Shown here: positions 10,456 through 21,880 of the stretch, one piece after another
Position numbering within the stretch: the stretch's first letter is position 1
Layout: each line of letters opens with the position of its first letter
Assembly: GCA_025667525.1 (NCBI GenBank)
Contig: JANFOE010000573.1
Location: 308,501-372,500, forward strand
Reading direction: 5' to 3'
Source: Glebionis coronaria
Lineage: Eukaryota; Streptophyta; Magnoliopsida; Asterales; Asteraceae
Length of the DNA stretch: 64,000 nucleotides
Position numbers and translations under genes: made by a program
Notes under the pieces: generated by a model
Databases searched by the model: none
Told to the model about the DNA's origin: nothing
Seen by the model: only the letters and a program-made list of their open reading frames with translations

Positions 10456-12130
10456 GTTGTAAAAAGGATAAATTTAGCACTCGTCCTTCTTTGTAGGAAG
10501 CTATGAGGACCACAAATGCTTCAAACATCAGTGTCCATGATGAAGGTAGCTTCAGTTTTTTCGGGCTGTGGTCTTTTCATATATGTACGTAGTATACCAT
10601 TATTAATGTACAATTTATGTGGTCGTTTGGCATTGCTTAATTTTTTTATTAAAATCTGACCATAATAGATATACCGTCTTTTCATTTGCCAAGGCAAAAG
10701 CGGAGACATTTCGAAAGCCAGAAACAACGACGAACATGGCTGTTGTTGGCCGTCGTTCTACAACTATGGGATACCAGCTGGAAAGTTAGAACCGGACAGC
10801 ACCAGAAGTCAGGTAACCAGTATTGTCTCAAGTGTGTATTAATTTCGGCTGCTTTATAGTTGCGTCTTTCATCGTTTCCTTTTACGATTGAATACAACGT
10901 GTGATTAGACAAATTTAACAACTTTTACAGGTACGTCAATGGCAGCAGCATCGTCTCGACAGAAACCAGGTAAAAAATGACTTACACCATGCTTTCTACC
11001 AAACTGGCAGTCTATATAGAACTCTTTAACGTCTGTATCCTACTTTCGCACAGGAACATACACAACAATCATCATTGATTGCAGGTAATAAACCTTTAGA
11101 TCACGTTTTGTATCGAACAAATTAAATATATGTATCACGCTCCCACTACGGCAGGAGGCGCCTCATCTGTTGCTACAAAAACACACAGCACCTACAACAC
11201 CCTTGCTAAACCAAACCAATCTCCAAGCAGCGGGAAAAATAGAACCGACACAAAAAACAACAGGTTACATTCAAAATCTTCACAATATGTTCCATTATTT
11301 CAACTTAATTTTGAATGTAAATAAATTTCTTTTACGAACAGCCAAAGTGAGGCGTTCCACCAATTTATTAGGTCAGCACGCCAATAGAGTCGGCTCATCA
11401 AGGTTAGAATGTGATGAAAGATTGAAAAGTGAGGCGTTCCTCCAATTAACGCTTGAAATTACCCAGACCCACACAACCTGTGCATATTTCCACCTCTATT
11501 ATCAAGTAAAAATGCATTACCAATTTGTTTTTTTGTTTTTTTTTGTGTTTTTGGTGTTCTGTTGGTTTAAAGTGTGAAATCAGCTACCAACCTCCTATGA
11601 TAGTATTATTTCCTGATTTTGAACTATAAGAATTTGTATAATCTACATGTTAAGCGCCATTAATCTGTTATGTACATCGCGTTGGTTTTTTTTGCTATTG
11701 TGTGAGCATTTTTAATGTCCTTGAACTTGAGAGTCTTTCGTGTTGAGTAATAAGATTTTGCATATGTTAACAAAAGGGAAACGGATGATTGAAAATTAGA
11801 AAGGAAACAAAATGATTATTGTTAAATAAAGAAGTTTAGAACGCTTTTATATACTTATCAGATGAATGTATCTCCGACCATTTTAAGTATTCATCTTTTT
11901 AATGCTAAGTTCTGATTTATTGTTCATAGGTGGACTGATTAGTTTGTTGTGGCAACCTTTGACGGCCCTCCTACGACTGATTCAGAAAGCTATAACAAGA
12001 TGGACAAGTCTGTCCGAGATGCCCATGAAGCTCAGGTAACATCTATAGCTATTAATTGTTAATTTTTCTTGAATAAATTAAATTAAAACTTGGAGCAATT
12101 CTAAAGAGAGTAAAACTATGTGTACACGAC
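10456..12130. other. Non-coding, exon-like patches
   Basis: Several stretches are bounded by plausible splice sites. The clearest is 11937-12038, whose frame reads DGPPTTDSESYNKMDKSVRD and ends EAQ before GTAACA. I do not recognise the protein. Its reading may continue in the patch at 13861-13990. No complete gene can be assembled and no start codon context stands out. Confidence 0.3.
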
Positions 12131-12139
12131 CCCTAATGC

Positions 12140-12247
12140 ACTACCAAACACCCCTGCTGCAGCATTAAACTCGGTACCAAACAGCACTTGCTGCAGCAGT
12201 AAACCAAACAGCCCTTGATGTAGCACTAAACCCAACGCCAAACAGCT
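12140..12247. repeat. Short minisatellite with CCAAACAGC units
   Basis: Three to four imperfect units of about 30 bp, each starting CCAAACA and containing CTGCAGCA or a variant. They resemble the CAAACAGCCC ends of MITEs, so this may be decayed element termini. Confidence 0.5.
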
Positions 12248-15200
12248 TAAAAATAGCATGTCTCAAACACTATAGTGCTCTTAAAACAATTTATTGCTCT
12301 TAAAACAATATTAGGAGGTTATATGCATTGAAAAGGGACTTAAGTGACTTTAAAACTGTTTGGACATTCAACTCATTTTGCAACATCTGATTCACTTACT
12401 ATTTTTGGTCTTAAAGAGCTCAAGATAACCACATTTTATTCTTGATATTCTTCTGACACGAACACCCTTTAATAGAGCGAGGTAGCATTAGTGAGTTAAT
12501 CGACTCTCGGTTAGACAATTGTTATTCTGCAGTTGAGGTTTATTGTCATATAGTTGAAGAACATGTGTGACCTTAATATCATCATTAAAGAAACTCATGA
12601 TATATATTTGATACACAAAATTCCATGTTTTGGTGTTTGAAAAATACCCAAACACTTTTTAAAACTATGTGCTTAAACATTTATATCCTTGATAGGAGTA
12701 GTGTAGTACTTGATTTGTTTAAGTTAGCTGCTTTAAACCAGAGTCATTCCTTTAGTCCAAATATTACTTTTACGTGACAAAAAAGCTAATTTCAAACATG
12801 AGTATCAATTGAAGGAAGAGTCATGAGCCGACCACGGTTCACGGGTTCTTCGTAAAAGAACAGAATCAAAAGTACGGATTTCTTGGATCAACCTGCAGCT
12901 GTCGACTATATATAAATCTCATCTAATTTTGCAGATATCAAGTGTTAGCTGATGTACATGTAGCTGTATAATAGCAATTTTTTTATTTATGCATAACAGT
13001 TTATAGTAGTTAACAACTTAACATAAAGGGTGTTTGGCACAGGGCATCCCTTGGTGAATGTGTAGAAACACCAAAAAACCATAATAGTTATAAGATCATC
13101 AGAAAAATTAAAAAATCAGATTCAAAAGATCTAGAAACGGAGATCGGATCTATACATGTTTCTTTAGTTCTTAGTTAATATCGGGAATATATTCATATCA
13201 ACCTATTTATTAGGGATAGCTAAAATAGGTATTGAAATTATTGTGACTATGCATATCCCTTATAAAAAAATACAGCTTCATAATATAATAGATCCCTCAG
13301 TGATTTGAATGTGACTGCATATTCCTTTGTGATTCCTACTTCACAGTAAATGCTCTTTGTCGAGCATATATTCTGAGGTCAATAGGACTATTGGTGTAAT
13401 AAACTAAACCATTTTTAAGCCACATAGTGATTCATTTTATTGTGGGAATAGTAAAGGGTATGGACATGGTTGCTATTATAATTTTTCAGGATATATCCTT
13501 TGAGATTTCTACAAATATGTTATTAAAATTCACCTATACCATCTGCTGGGAGAATTGAAATATGGGGTGCATAGTCATTACTACAGGTCAACCAAACACG
13601 TAACACATTTCGATTTCTCAAAAAAATCAGCTCTGCATTTTGTTACTTATTTATTCTGTTATTTATTGGTTAAATCAATGTAGGTAGTCTTGGTTTACCA
13701 ATGGGCAAGATGATTATGATAGACACAATATGTTCAAACGGGGACATGTTTTCTGTTAGATCAAGCGTTGAGTCCAAGGTTGTTAACTGTTAGGATTTAT
13801 TGGCTGAAATATATGATTGTTTCTATATGTCATGTTAACATATGAATGTTTCTTTAACAGGTCGCCAAATAGACGGCGGAGGCAGTTAACAAAGAAATAG
13901 CGCAGCTATGCACCAGCTATGAACATACAGTACTACAAGCAGTCCTAATCGCTCCTTTGAAATGTTTTATCCGATATGTCTATATAAAGGTGAAATGCTC
14001 CTTATATTAGAGTCTTTCTTGATTTTACATATGATTCATCTCTTCATCATCACTTGATTCCGCAGCCGGAATCATTACCTTGCATATGTTCATGGTACAC
14101 ATTTCACATTTTCTTTCCTATACTGCAACTTAACTTTGGAGGTCAAACATGTGCATACTCCTACATGTGCATACTTGGTCAAATTTGAAGGCCATATTAG
14201 CCAACTTTCAATAGCCTCCAGTCAAGGTCTTCAATTCAGGTACTGATGCAAAGTTACTAAAAACTTGATTCTAATTTCATCACAAGATATTGACTCATCT
14301 TATATGTAGGACCTTGATGAGCTTTTAACCTAATTAATTAGCTCATGTGTAGTACCTTGACTTGCGGCTATGGAATTGAAATACAGTAGCAGTATGATTC
14401 TATCCTATGTGTTTCTTCTTTGACAATATTTTTACAACCTTATAAAGAGATTTTCATATATGATCATAACCTGATTTTTGCTATCCTTTTGGGTATGTTT
14501 GGTTAGTTGGCAGGCATATCAGAACATATGTGTGAGCTTATAACATATTCCCGTTCTTTGTTTGCCCATTTCCCTTAAATAATACTACACTGAACATTCG
14601 GAGTTGTATCTGTTTTAGGGTGGGGTTTCCTTAGATTGTTCTACATAAAAGTTCCTTAGATTTTATATGAACATGGCGGTTTAAAAGGGTTTGACCAGAT
14701 GCTACTTCGTTCTGGAAAGAGAATATTGGAGGTCTGAGCAGCGATTCCCGAACGAATCTAATGAAGGTACGTTGCTTATTGGATATTGCAGTATCATACT
14801 ACTTATGGATAATGTTGTTTCACACGTAATGTGGAGGCTACTTTATATTATTATAAGGACTCTGTTAAGGACTATTATTGTATCCTGGTGAACCATCTAC
14901 ATGATCCTTTTCATTTGTCATCTACTTTACTTGATCTCAAAATCTATTGACATTGTGGCTGAAGGTTCCACTTCTGTGTCACTTTTCAAAGTAAAATCAG
15001 GTGACTGTTCCACTTATTTTACATTTTCAAAGTAGCACCTGTTAGTTCTTATGACAGAATGGGTTGGATTTTTCAAACGATGCAGATTAAGGACTTTGGC
15101 CCCTACAAGTGTTGTTGCACTTGCTATGAAAAAAAGGACCAGAAGCCATGTGAACAAAGAGTTGCGTTATCTGATGGAAAATGAGTATAACTACAACCTA

Positions 15201-16144
15201 TCTTCTTTATTTTCCGCCAAGATACTCTATGCTATTTTTTACAATTTCATTATTGTCTCAATACTTATGCTTGTGGCTTATCATGTGAAGTAATAAACTA
15301 TGTAATGATTTTACATTGCTGAACAAAATGTTAAGTTTCACAGTATTCACCTTGAGGTATAATTCGCCTTATAGGCTGTATGAAACTCTGGATTCCATAG
15401 AAAATGCAACTCCAAGTTATGGGCACACTGACCTCTTTCAATTATGTAACTCCGCATTCACATGTATTCATATTGGGTGGTTGGTTGATCCATATTTACT
15501 TGGCTTTAACATTGCTATTTCGAAAGTTAAAAAATAGATATAAAGCGATATGTGCATGATGTAAGGAAACATTCAATATTTTAATGCAGCTGAAACAATG
15601 GCATCAAAAAAGTTTGGTGATCATGTAATTTGGAATTGTGATTAAGGCTTCTGATATTGATTGCTTCTATTCTTTCAAGGGCATTCTTATCATACAGGTT
15701 CATTTTTTTTTCTGGTGGTTTATTTGCCTTATATACTAACTTTTTCATTTGTCCTATATAAATAATAGTAATTTCTAAAGATGGCTTTGAACCTCCTTTG
15801 AGGATTACAAGGTCGGTTTGTGTCATGTTTGAGTCTTTAAAGTATGCCTACAAAATGACTCAAACAAGACAGAAGTCACTTTAATGAATCGTATGGTCAT
15901 GGACAAAAGAAAATATAATGACTAAAGTCAGGACAAGCGATCACACATAAATATATACTGGTGAGTAAAAATGTTCTTTATGAATCTTTTTTCCATGTGT
16001 TCAACATTTATATAACTTAACCAATAATGTTTTTGGCCCACTATGAATTATAATAGGGGAGGAACAAATTACTCACACAATCATTCACTCGGGTAATACT
16101 CTCGGATCCAATATGTTTGCTCAAGACTCGCGTTGGTGAATGGA
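12248..16144. other. Non-coding, exon-like patches of unknown origin
   Basis: About 3.9 kb of intron-like AT-rich DNA. At 13861-13990 an AG-preceded patch reads in part EAVNKEIAQLCTSYEH, contains a stop, and is followed by GTGAAA. At 14683-14765 a patch reads DQMLLRSGKRILEV before GTACGT. At 15050-15180 another reads RLRTLAPTSVVALAMKKRTR. None is recognised. The repeated AG...GT framing and proximity to the CSLD, eEF1B-gamma and anion channel fragments suggest further captured gene pieces. Confidence 0.3.
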
Positions 16145-16495
16145 AGCCCCGCTTAGGGGCCTCAACCTTTTTGGGCTCAGCTTTTGGTTTCACCTCTTTT
16201 GGTTGTTCTGATTTCTTTGCCAAAGAAAGAGGTAGAGTAACCTCTAATTGCTTGACTTCATGAGTTACCTTATTGAAATTTGGTTGATTAACCATGGTCC
16301 AGAAATACCTCTCAACATGTGGATACTCAGATGTAAAACTCTTTGGCATCAGCAGTTTAAACCATAGAACAACTTGCATGTGGTGATTGTGTCAACCAAG
16401 TTCACTGAATCACCTACCAAGAAGGTATGTGTGGCAAGATGAGTGTTTATAGCAGCGAGGCCTCTCTTAATATTAGCAATGTATCTCTCCTCGAC
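16145..16495 (-). pseudogene. eEF1B-gamma (elongation factor 1-gamma) gene fragment
   Basis: Read on the minus strand it starts VEERYIANIKRGLAAINTH, continues FLVGDSVNLVDTITTCKLFY, shifts frame near 16375, then KSFTSEYPHVERYFWTMVNQ and the lysine-proline linker PKEVKPKAEPKKVEAPK. In the intact factor the N-terminal glutathione-transferase-like domain anchors the eEF1B nucleotide-exchange complex. This piece covers the C-terminal half of that domain and the start of the linker. The conserved C-terminal domain is absent. An AG precedes the GTCGAG start, so the upper edge is probably an old splice acceptor, which argues for capture of genomic DNA. One frameshift makes it non-functional. Confidence 0.85.
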
Positions 16496-17364
16496 CTTCA
16501 ATGAATACACAAAATAATTAGTTATATTTATTCTCACAGTAACAAATTTCACAAGTGAGCTAAACCTAAAAAACGTGACTAAAGTGCCTTATAGAGAAAT
16601 AATTAGTTATATTTATTCTAGGTATGACCCAACCCCTCAAATTTGCACGAGAAGTCAATCTACTGCTCAATTTAGCCCTGTAAAGGATAGTTTTAAAACA
16701 CATATAAGATTAAATTATGACTAACATCATTCTATTGCTGAAGAACCAAGGAGAGAACTTCCAGGAGAAACTACAGCATACAGAATGGAAAAATAAGCAG
16801 GAAATCCCAAAAAGAAAAAAATATACCAAAAGATATTAGGTGCTCTTTAGTGCCACTGATAGTGAATGTTGCTGTATGTTTATGTGTATAGCTGAAAAGC
16901 ATAGAATGTAGGTGAGGCGGTTTTTGGCATTAGTTATTTATCTCTTCATATCTGTAATTTTGTGGTAAATTAAGTAGCTTTCGATTAGGAGGTCATTTTC
17001 GCTGAAATTAATTTTGTTCGTCCATATGTTTGTCACAAGTAGATACAGCTAGGAGCTAAAGCTCTACTCTTGGTTTCCAGGGAAATCTAAAGGGCTGTGA
17101 CCATCAAAATGTCGTTGGAGTGGATCGAGAAGGTTTAAAACCTACAAGAACATCCCGCCACTAATGCAGCTGTCTGCATCAAACAAGGCTGAGTTGCAAC
17201 CATGTTTCAAGTCAGTAATCATTCTAGGGAACCAAAAACATATATGATTCTCTTACTCTTACTTATAGTTTTTATTTATTATGTACATGGCCATCATCAT
17301 ATACATTTCTTATGTACCCTATTCGATATCTAAAATATATTATTTTGTTTTATCTTGATCACAG
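16496..17364. other. Non-coding
   Basis: No ORF. A patch at about 17082-17211 between a TTTCCAG and a GTCAGT could be an exon relic, but its translation is broken and not recognised. Confidence 0.25.
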
Positions 17365-17466
17365 GCGGTTAAAGCAAATTTTTAGAGGATTCAAGTTATC
17401 ATTGGTATGGTGGGCATACATTGTTCCCATGATCGCATCTGCAATCGCAAAAATCAAATACCAAAC
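17365..17466 (+). pseudogene. Exon fragment of a SLAC/SLAH S-type anion channel
   Basis: A 102-bp patch sits between an acceptor (GATCACAG) and a strong donor (GTAAGT at 17467). It translates to RLKQIFRGFKLSLVWWAYIV followed by PMIASAIAKIKYQT. The WWAY...P(M/L) helix is a hallmark of the plant SLAC1/SLAH (TDT) anion channels, plasma-membrane proteins that release nitrate or chloride. Only this single exon is seen and no other channel exon was found nearby, so it is a fragment. Short length limits certainty; identity rests on this one transmembrane helix and the intron phase. Confidence 0.6.
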
Positions 17467-18599
17467 GTAAGTCAATTCTATAAAAAAACAACTTAACAAA
17501 ATTTTGGACATGAAAGAGATTGGGTGAATTATATTACAGTTTGTAATGCAGTTGGAAAGTTGGTTATATTTAACTAACAATCTATTATGAATGGATTTGA
17601 TTTGAGAGTTTTCAACAAAAAATTGGCCGTGGTTATTATTGCATTTTGTGCATACTATTCTATTTACTTTTGGAGAAGGTGACGGTTATTCAAGCAGACA
17701 TGGATATTGAGGTTGATATGTTTGTATGAGTTGTTAACATACAATCATGACACATCGTAGTATTTGTCTTATACTCTTGCTCAATGCCTGATTTGACTTA
17801 TTTTGGATTTTTCTATTAGATTAGTCATGTAGTACGTAGCTACTACCTAAAATCCTCGATGCTACAAAATTGATTCGTATTTTGAAGTGAACCCAATTTG
17901 GCAAGTCACAAAGTTCTTAAAACCATATCTACCCACATTTGTATTTCTTTACCTGTTTTTAAGTGGATATTAATGAATGTTTTACTTGTGCTTATGCAGC
18001 TCCTTCACGTATATTTTTAATGTGGATCGTTGATTGAATATATTAGAAGACGGTATATCCACTATTGGGCAACCACTAGGCGAGTACACGTGGAGTGAAC
18101 AGGAATTTTATGCTTGAGCTATTAGATTTACGTGAGTGAAAAATGTACCTCTTCATGCCTTAACAAGTTGGTATCTTGAGAACGTTGCTACAGGTTTAGA
18201 GATGTATAGGCCGGTATTAGTTTTTTAAAACAGAATTACCATTTATATGGATATGTATGACATGTTCATCTAGGGTGATATATGAAATTATACCTTTTTT
18301 TAAAGACAAGAAGATATTTTTAAAAAACACGAGAAGCTGAAGTATGATTTGATAACTGTCTTTCAGCGGTAATGTGATGAGTTACAACCCCCGAAGTTAA
18401 TCAGTTAACAAGTCTACTTCCAAATAAACTTCTAAAGGGTAATTAAGGGAAGTATTATAATTATTAACATATCATTTATATTTGGTACGTACTTATCTAT
18501 TTTCTTGGAGAAACAATATTCACTTACATACCTTGCCTGCATCACGTAATAATAAATGCATATGGTAAACAAGTCAAGCTATGATTTATGAAGTCTTTT
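17467..18599. other. Non-coding
   Basis: AT-rich, no ORF, no element ends recognised. Confidence 0.3.
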
Positions 18600-19236
18600 A
18601 CATCAAATGAGTGTAATTGGGATTACATAGAAAATTGGATGAAATGTTTTGAATTACGGCGTAATTCATTATTTATACTTTAAATCATTATTAATAATAA
18701 CATTATCATATTATTATTATTAATATTAATATTAATATTATTAATATTATTATTATATAAATATTAAAAAATAATACAAATAGTTTTATTTTTATTATAT
18801 ATATATAATATAAATATTAAAAAACTAATAATAATTATTATTATTATTATTAATAGTAATAATATTATTATTTTATTTAATTATTATTATATTATTATTT
18901 TTATTATTTGATTCTATTATTTTTTTATTATAATTAATATTAATAATATTTTTTTATTATTTAATATTAACTTTTATTATTCTATTTTTTATTTTATAAC
19001 TTAAATTTTATATTTTTATATTTTTTATTATTATTTAATTATTATTACTAAATTATCAATATTGAGTAATATTATTATTATTTATTTTTAATTCATTATT
19101 GTTATTATTACAATATACTTTTTATTAATATTAATATTTTATTATTATTATATTTTAAAAATATTTAAATTATTATTTTTAAATTTTATATAATGATAAA
19201 TATTATTAAAATAATAAATTTTTTTATTTTATTATA

Positions 19237-19267
<31 letters not shown>

Positions 19268-19492
19268 TTTTTATATTATTTTAACTATTACCTTTTAATT
19301 CACTTTTTTAAGTTTTATAAAAAAATATTTGAATTACATTACGTTGGGAGTTTACCAAACACATTGTCAAATTTAATCAATTACAATTACAATTCCAACA
19401 CATTCCAATCCATTCAATTACAATTACATCAAATTACAATTCCTTCAAAAGATTACAATTGCTTCCAAAACATTCTTCGAACCAAACGGGAC
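18600..19492. mobile_element. AT-rich MITE, copy A, left end truncated
   Basis: It shares with copy B an opening block of GTAATT words with GAATTACGGCGTAATTC, a core of several hundred bp of A and T only, and a closing block of ATTACAATT words ending CGAACCAAACGGGACC. The left terminal motif (GTTTGATTCG type) is missing, so the copy is probably 5' deleted. It is non-coding; the one ORF over the core is low-complexity. Confidence 0.6.
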
Positions 19493-19496
19493 CTTT

Positions 19497-20566
19497 AGGG
19501 TGCGTTTGATTCGTTGTAATCCATTGTAATTGGATGTAATTGTAATCTAAATTACAATACATAGGTTGTTTGGTTCATAAATGGAGGGAATTGTAATTCG
19601 AATTACATTACGTAGGGTGTTTGGTTTGCATTGTAATTGTAATTCAAATATTACAATTACATTGGGAATTGAGATTACATAGGATATTGGATGGAAAGTT
19701 CTGAATTACGTCGTAATTCAGTATTTCTATATTAAATATGACTATTTATAAATAATAATATTAATAAATAACAATAATATTATTATTAATATTTTATTAT
19801 TTCTATTAGCGTTATATAAATTAAAAAATAATAATAATTAATTTTAATATTAGTATTAATATTTATATTATTTATTAATATTAATATTAATAATATTATT
19901 ATATTATTATTATTATTATTTATTATTTATTTTTTAATTTTTTAATTTTATTACTTTTAGTTAATATTAATATTTATTATTTATTATTTTATTATTTTTT
20001 AATTTATTATTTTTTGTATTAATATTTATATAAAAAATAAATATTTTTTAATTTTTATTTTAATAATAAAAAGATAAGTATTTATTAAAAATAATATTAC
20101 TACTATTATTATTATTATTTATTTTTTATATAAATAGTTTTTTTAGTTAAAATTAAAATAATTATTTGTTTTTTATAAAAATATTAATATAAAAAATAAT
20201 AAAATAAAATATATTTTTATTATTAAAATAAAATATAAAAATATTTTTTATTAATTTTTTTTATATTAATAATAAAAAATATAAAAATTTCTATTATATT
20301 ATTTTTTATTTATAATAATTTTTATTATTACTCATTTATTATTTATTATAATATTGTATTTTAACTATTACTTTTTTTATTACTAAAAAATATGAATTAC
20401 ATTACATTGCATGTCAACCAAACACATTAACAGATTTAATCAATTACAATTACAACACATTACAATTACAACAAATTACAAACTTTTAAGTTACAATTAT
20501 ATCAAATTATAATTCCTTCTTAAAATTACAATTCTTTCAAAAATATTATGCGAACCAAACAGCCCC
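19497..20566. mobile_element. AT-rich MITE, copy B
   Basis: The left end GGGTGCGTTTGATTCG is matched in inverse by the right end CGAACCAAACAGCCCC, read inward as GGGGCTGTTTGGTTCG. Both ends are followed by GTAATT-rich blocks. The core 19730-20390 is almost pure A/T. It is adjacent to copy A in the same orientation, with only TTTA between them. The superfamily is uncertain, since no clean target duplication is seen. Confidence 0.65.
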
Positions 20567-21185
20567 TATAGTCTTTTTTAACCACAGACCGTCTATTTTT
20601 AAACATATAACTACGTAATTGATAAACAATTAAACATTATTGAATCTGCGCAATGCGATGCCGAGTAGATGAACAAATGTTACTCTTTTTACCCATTAAA
20701 TTTGTGTTCACATTGATGTTATAGTTGTAAAAAATCGAATTAAAATAAACATACTAAAAATGAAAAAAAAATTGATTAAAATATATCAAAATGTATATTT
20801 AATTAAAAACCACAAAATTTTTAACAATATGATAAAGTTAGATTATAAAAATAATAAATAAGTAAAAACTCAATTTAAAAATGTAAATATTATTTTAATA
20901 AGTTTTTAATATTAATAATAAGAGTTAGATTATTTCAATTTAAAAATTTAAAAATATATTGTTTAAGTTAGATTATTTAATATTTTGTATCTAATATTTT
21001 TATAATTGAATACCTGGGCCACCCTTTCTTGTGAAGCAATCAACCAATTGCATTTTCTACATGTATAAACAATTTTGTGTGTATGCGATTGGAAGGTCAA
21101 TACAAAATAAATGAATTTCATGCTTGGAATTTATATATGTAAACCTTATTAGTCTATATAAGACGGTCAGAGAAATTTTTGTAAA
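20567..21185. other. AT-rich spacer
   Basis: No ORF or recognisable element. Confidence 0.3.
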
Positions 21186-21287
21186 TTCTATAGCTAAAGG
21201 AGCAGGGGCTCAGATTGTATCTCGGCTTCTCACTAATTTTTTGTAAATCCTATTATTCTAATAAGTAATGTTTTTATAAAAACACAA

Positions 21288-21335
<48 letters not shown>
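21186..21335 (+). mobile_element. 5'-truncated copy of the RLE-type LINE with (AAT)n tail
   Basis: Bases 21187-21245 encode a variant of the last residues of the 21881-25075 protein (GAGAQIVSRLLTNFL then TAA). They continue with TAAATCCTATTATTC, a close match to the 3' UTR of the full copy, and end in an (AAT)n tract at about 21287-21335. Severe 5' truncation with an intact 3' end is the signature of target-primed reverse transcription. Confidence 0.85.
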
Positions 21336-21356
21336 TTAAAAATCATATTAATTTCT

Positions 21357-21388
21357 AATGAAGTAATTTTATAATGAAGTAATTTTAT
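21357..21388. repeat. Tandem 16-bp duplication at LINE 5' junction
   Basis: AATGAAGTAATTTTAT occurs twice in a row (21357-21372, 21373-21388) and then AATG, immediately before the apparent start of the full-length LINE at 21392. Such micro-duplications may arise at 5' junctions of non-LTR insertions. Confidence 0.7.
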
Positions 21389-21391
21389 AAT

Positions 21392-21880
21392 GCTGTTACG
21401 GTTTTTAGGTTTCGGTTGTAGTAGGTTTGCGGGTGTTGGTTTGCTGTACGGTTTCGGTTGCAGTTGGTTTGCGGGTGTTGGTTGTTCGGTCTCGGTTACG
21501 GTTAGTGTGGGTTTTACGGTTGTATCATTTCTCGGTTTGTAGTAGCTTTGCGGGTGTTGGTTTGCTGTTACGGTTTTTCGGTTACGGCTATTGTTGGTTT
21601 GTTTTTGGGGGTTTGATTGTTCGATTGTTGATTGCCTGTTTGTTTGTGTGGATAGTTGGAGGCGTTTGGTTTGTTGTTTGTTTTGGCCTTTTGTTTGTGT
21701 TGTTAGTTTATGGCGATTGGCTTGTTTGCGGCGTTTGTTTTTTTTTTGTTTTAGGCAGGTTGTTTGAGGCGACTGGTAGTGTTTGTTATAGATTAGGTTA
21801 GGGTTGTAGTTTTGTTTGTAGCTAGGGGTTGTTTGTTTGTTGTCTGGTGGTGTTCGTTATAGATCGGGTTTGGTGGTGTC
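21392..21880 (+). promoter_or_regulatory. G/T-rich LINE 5' UTR with direct repeats
   Basis: The plus strand is strongly depleted in A and C here. TTTGCGGGTGTTGG occurs at 21426-21439, 21468-21481 and 21547-21560, with CTGTTACGGTTTTT at the start and again near 21563. Repeated 5' UTR units are known in LINEs as internal promoter modules. That role is inferred. Confidence 0.6.
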
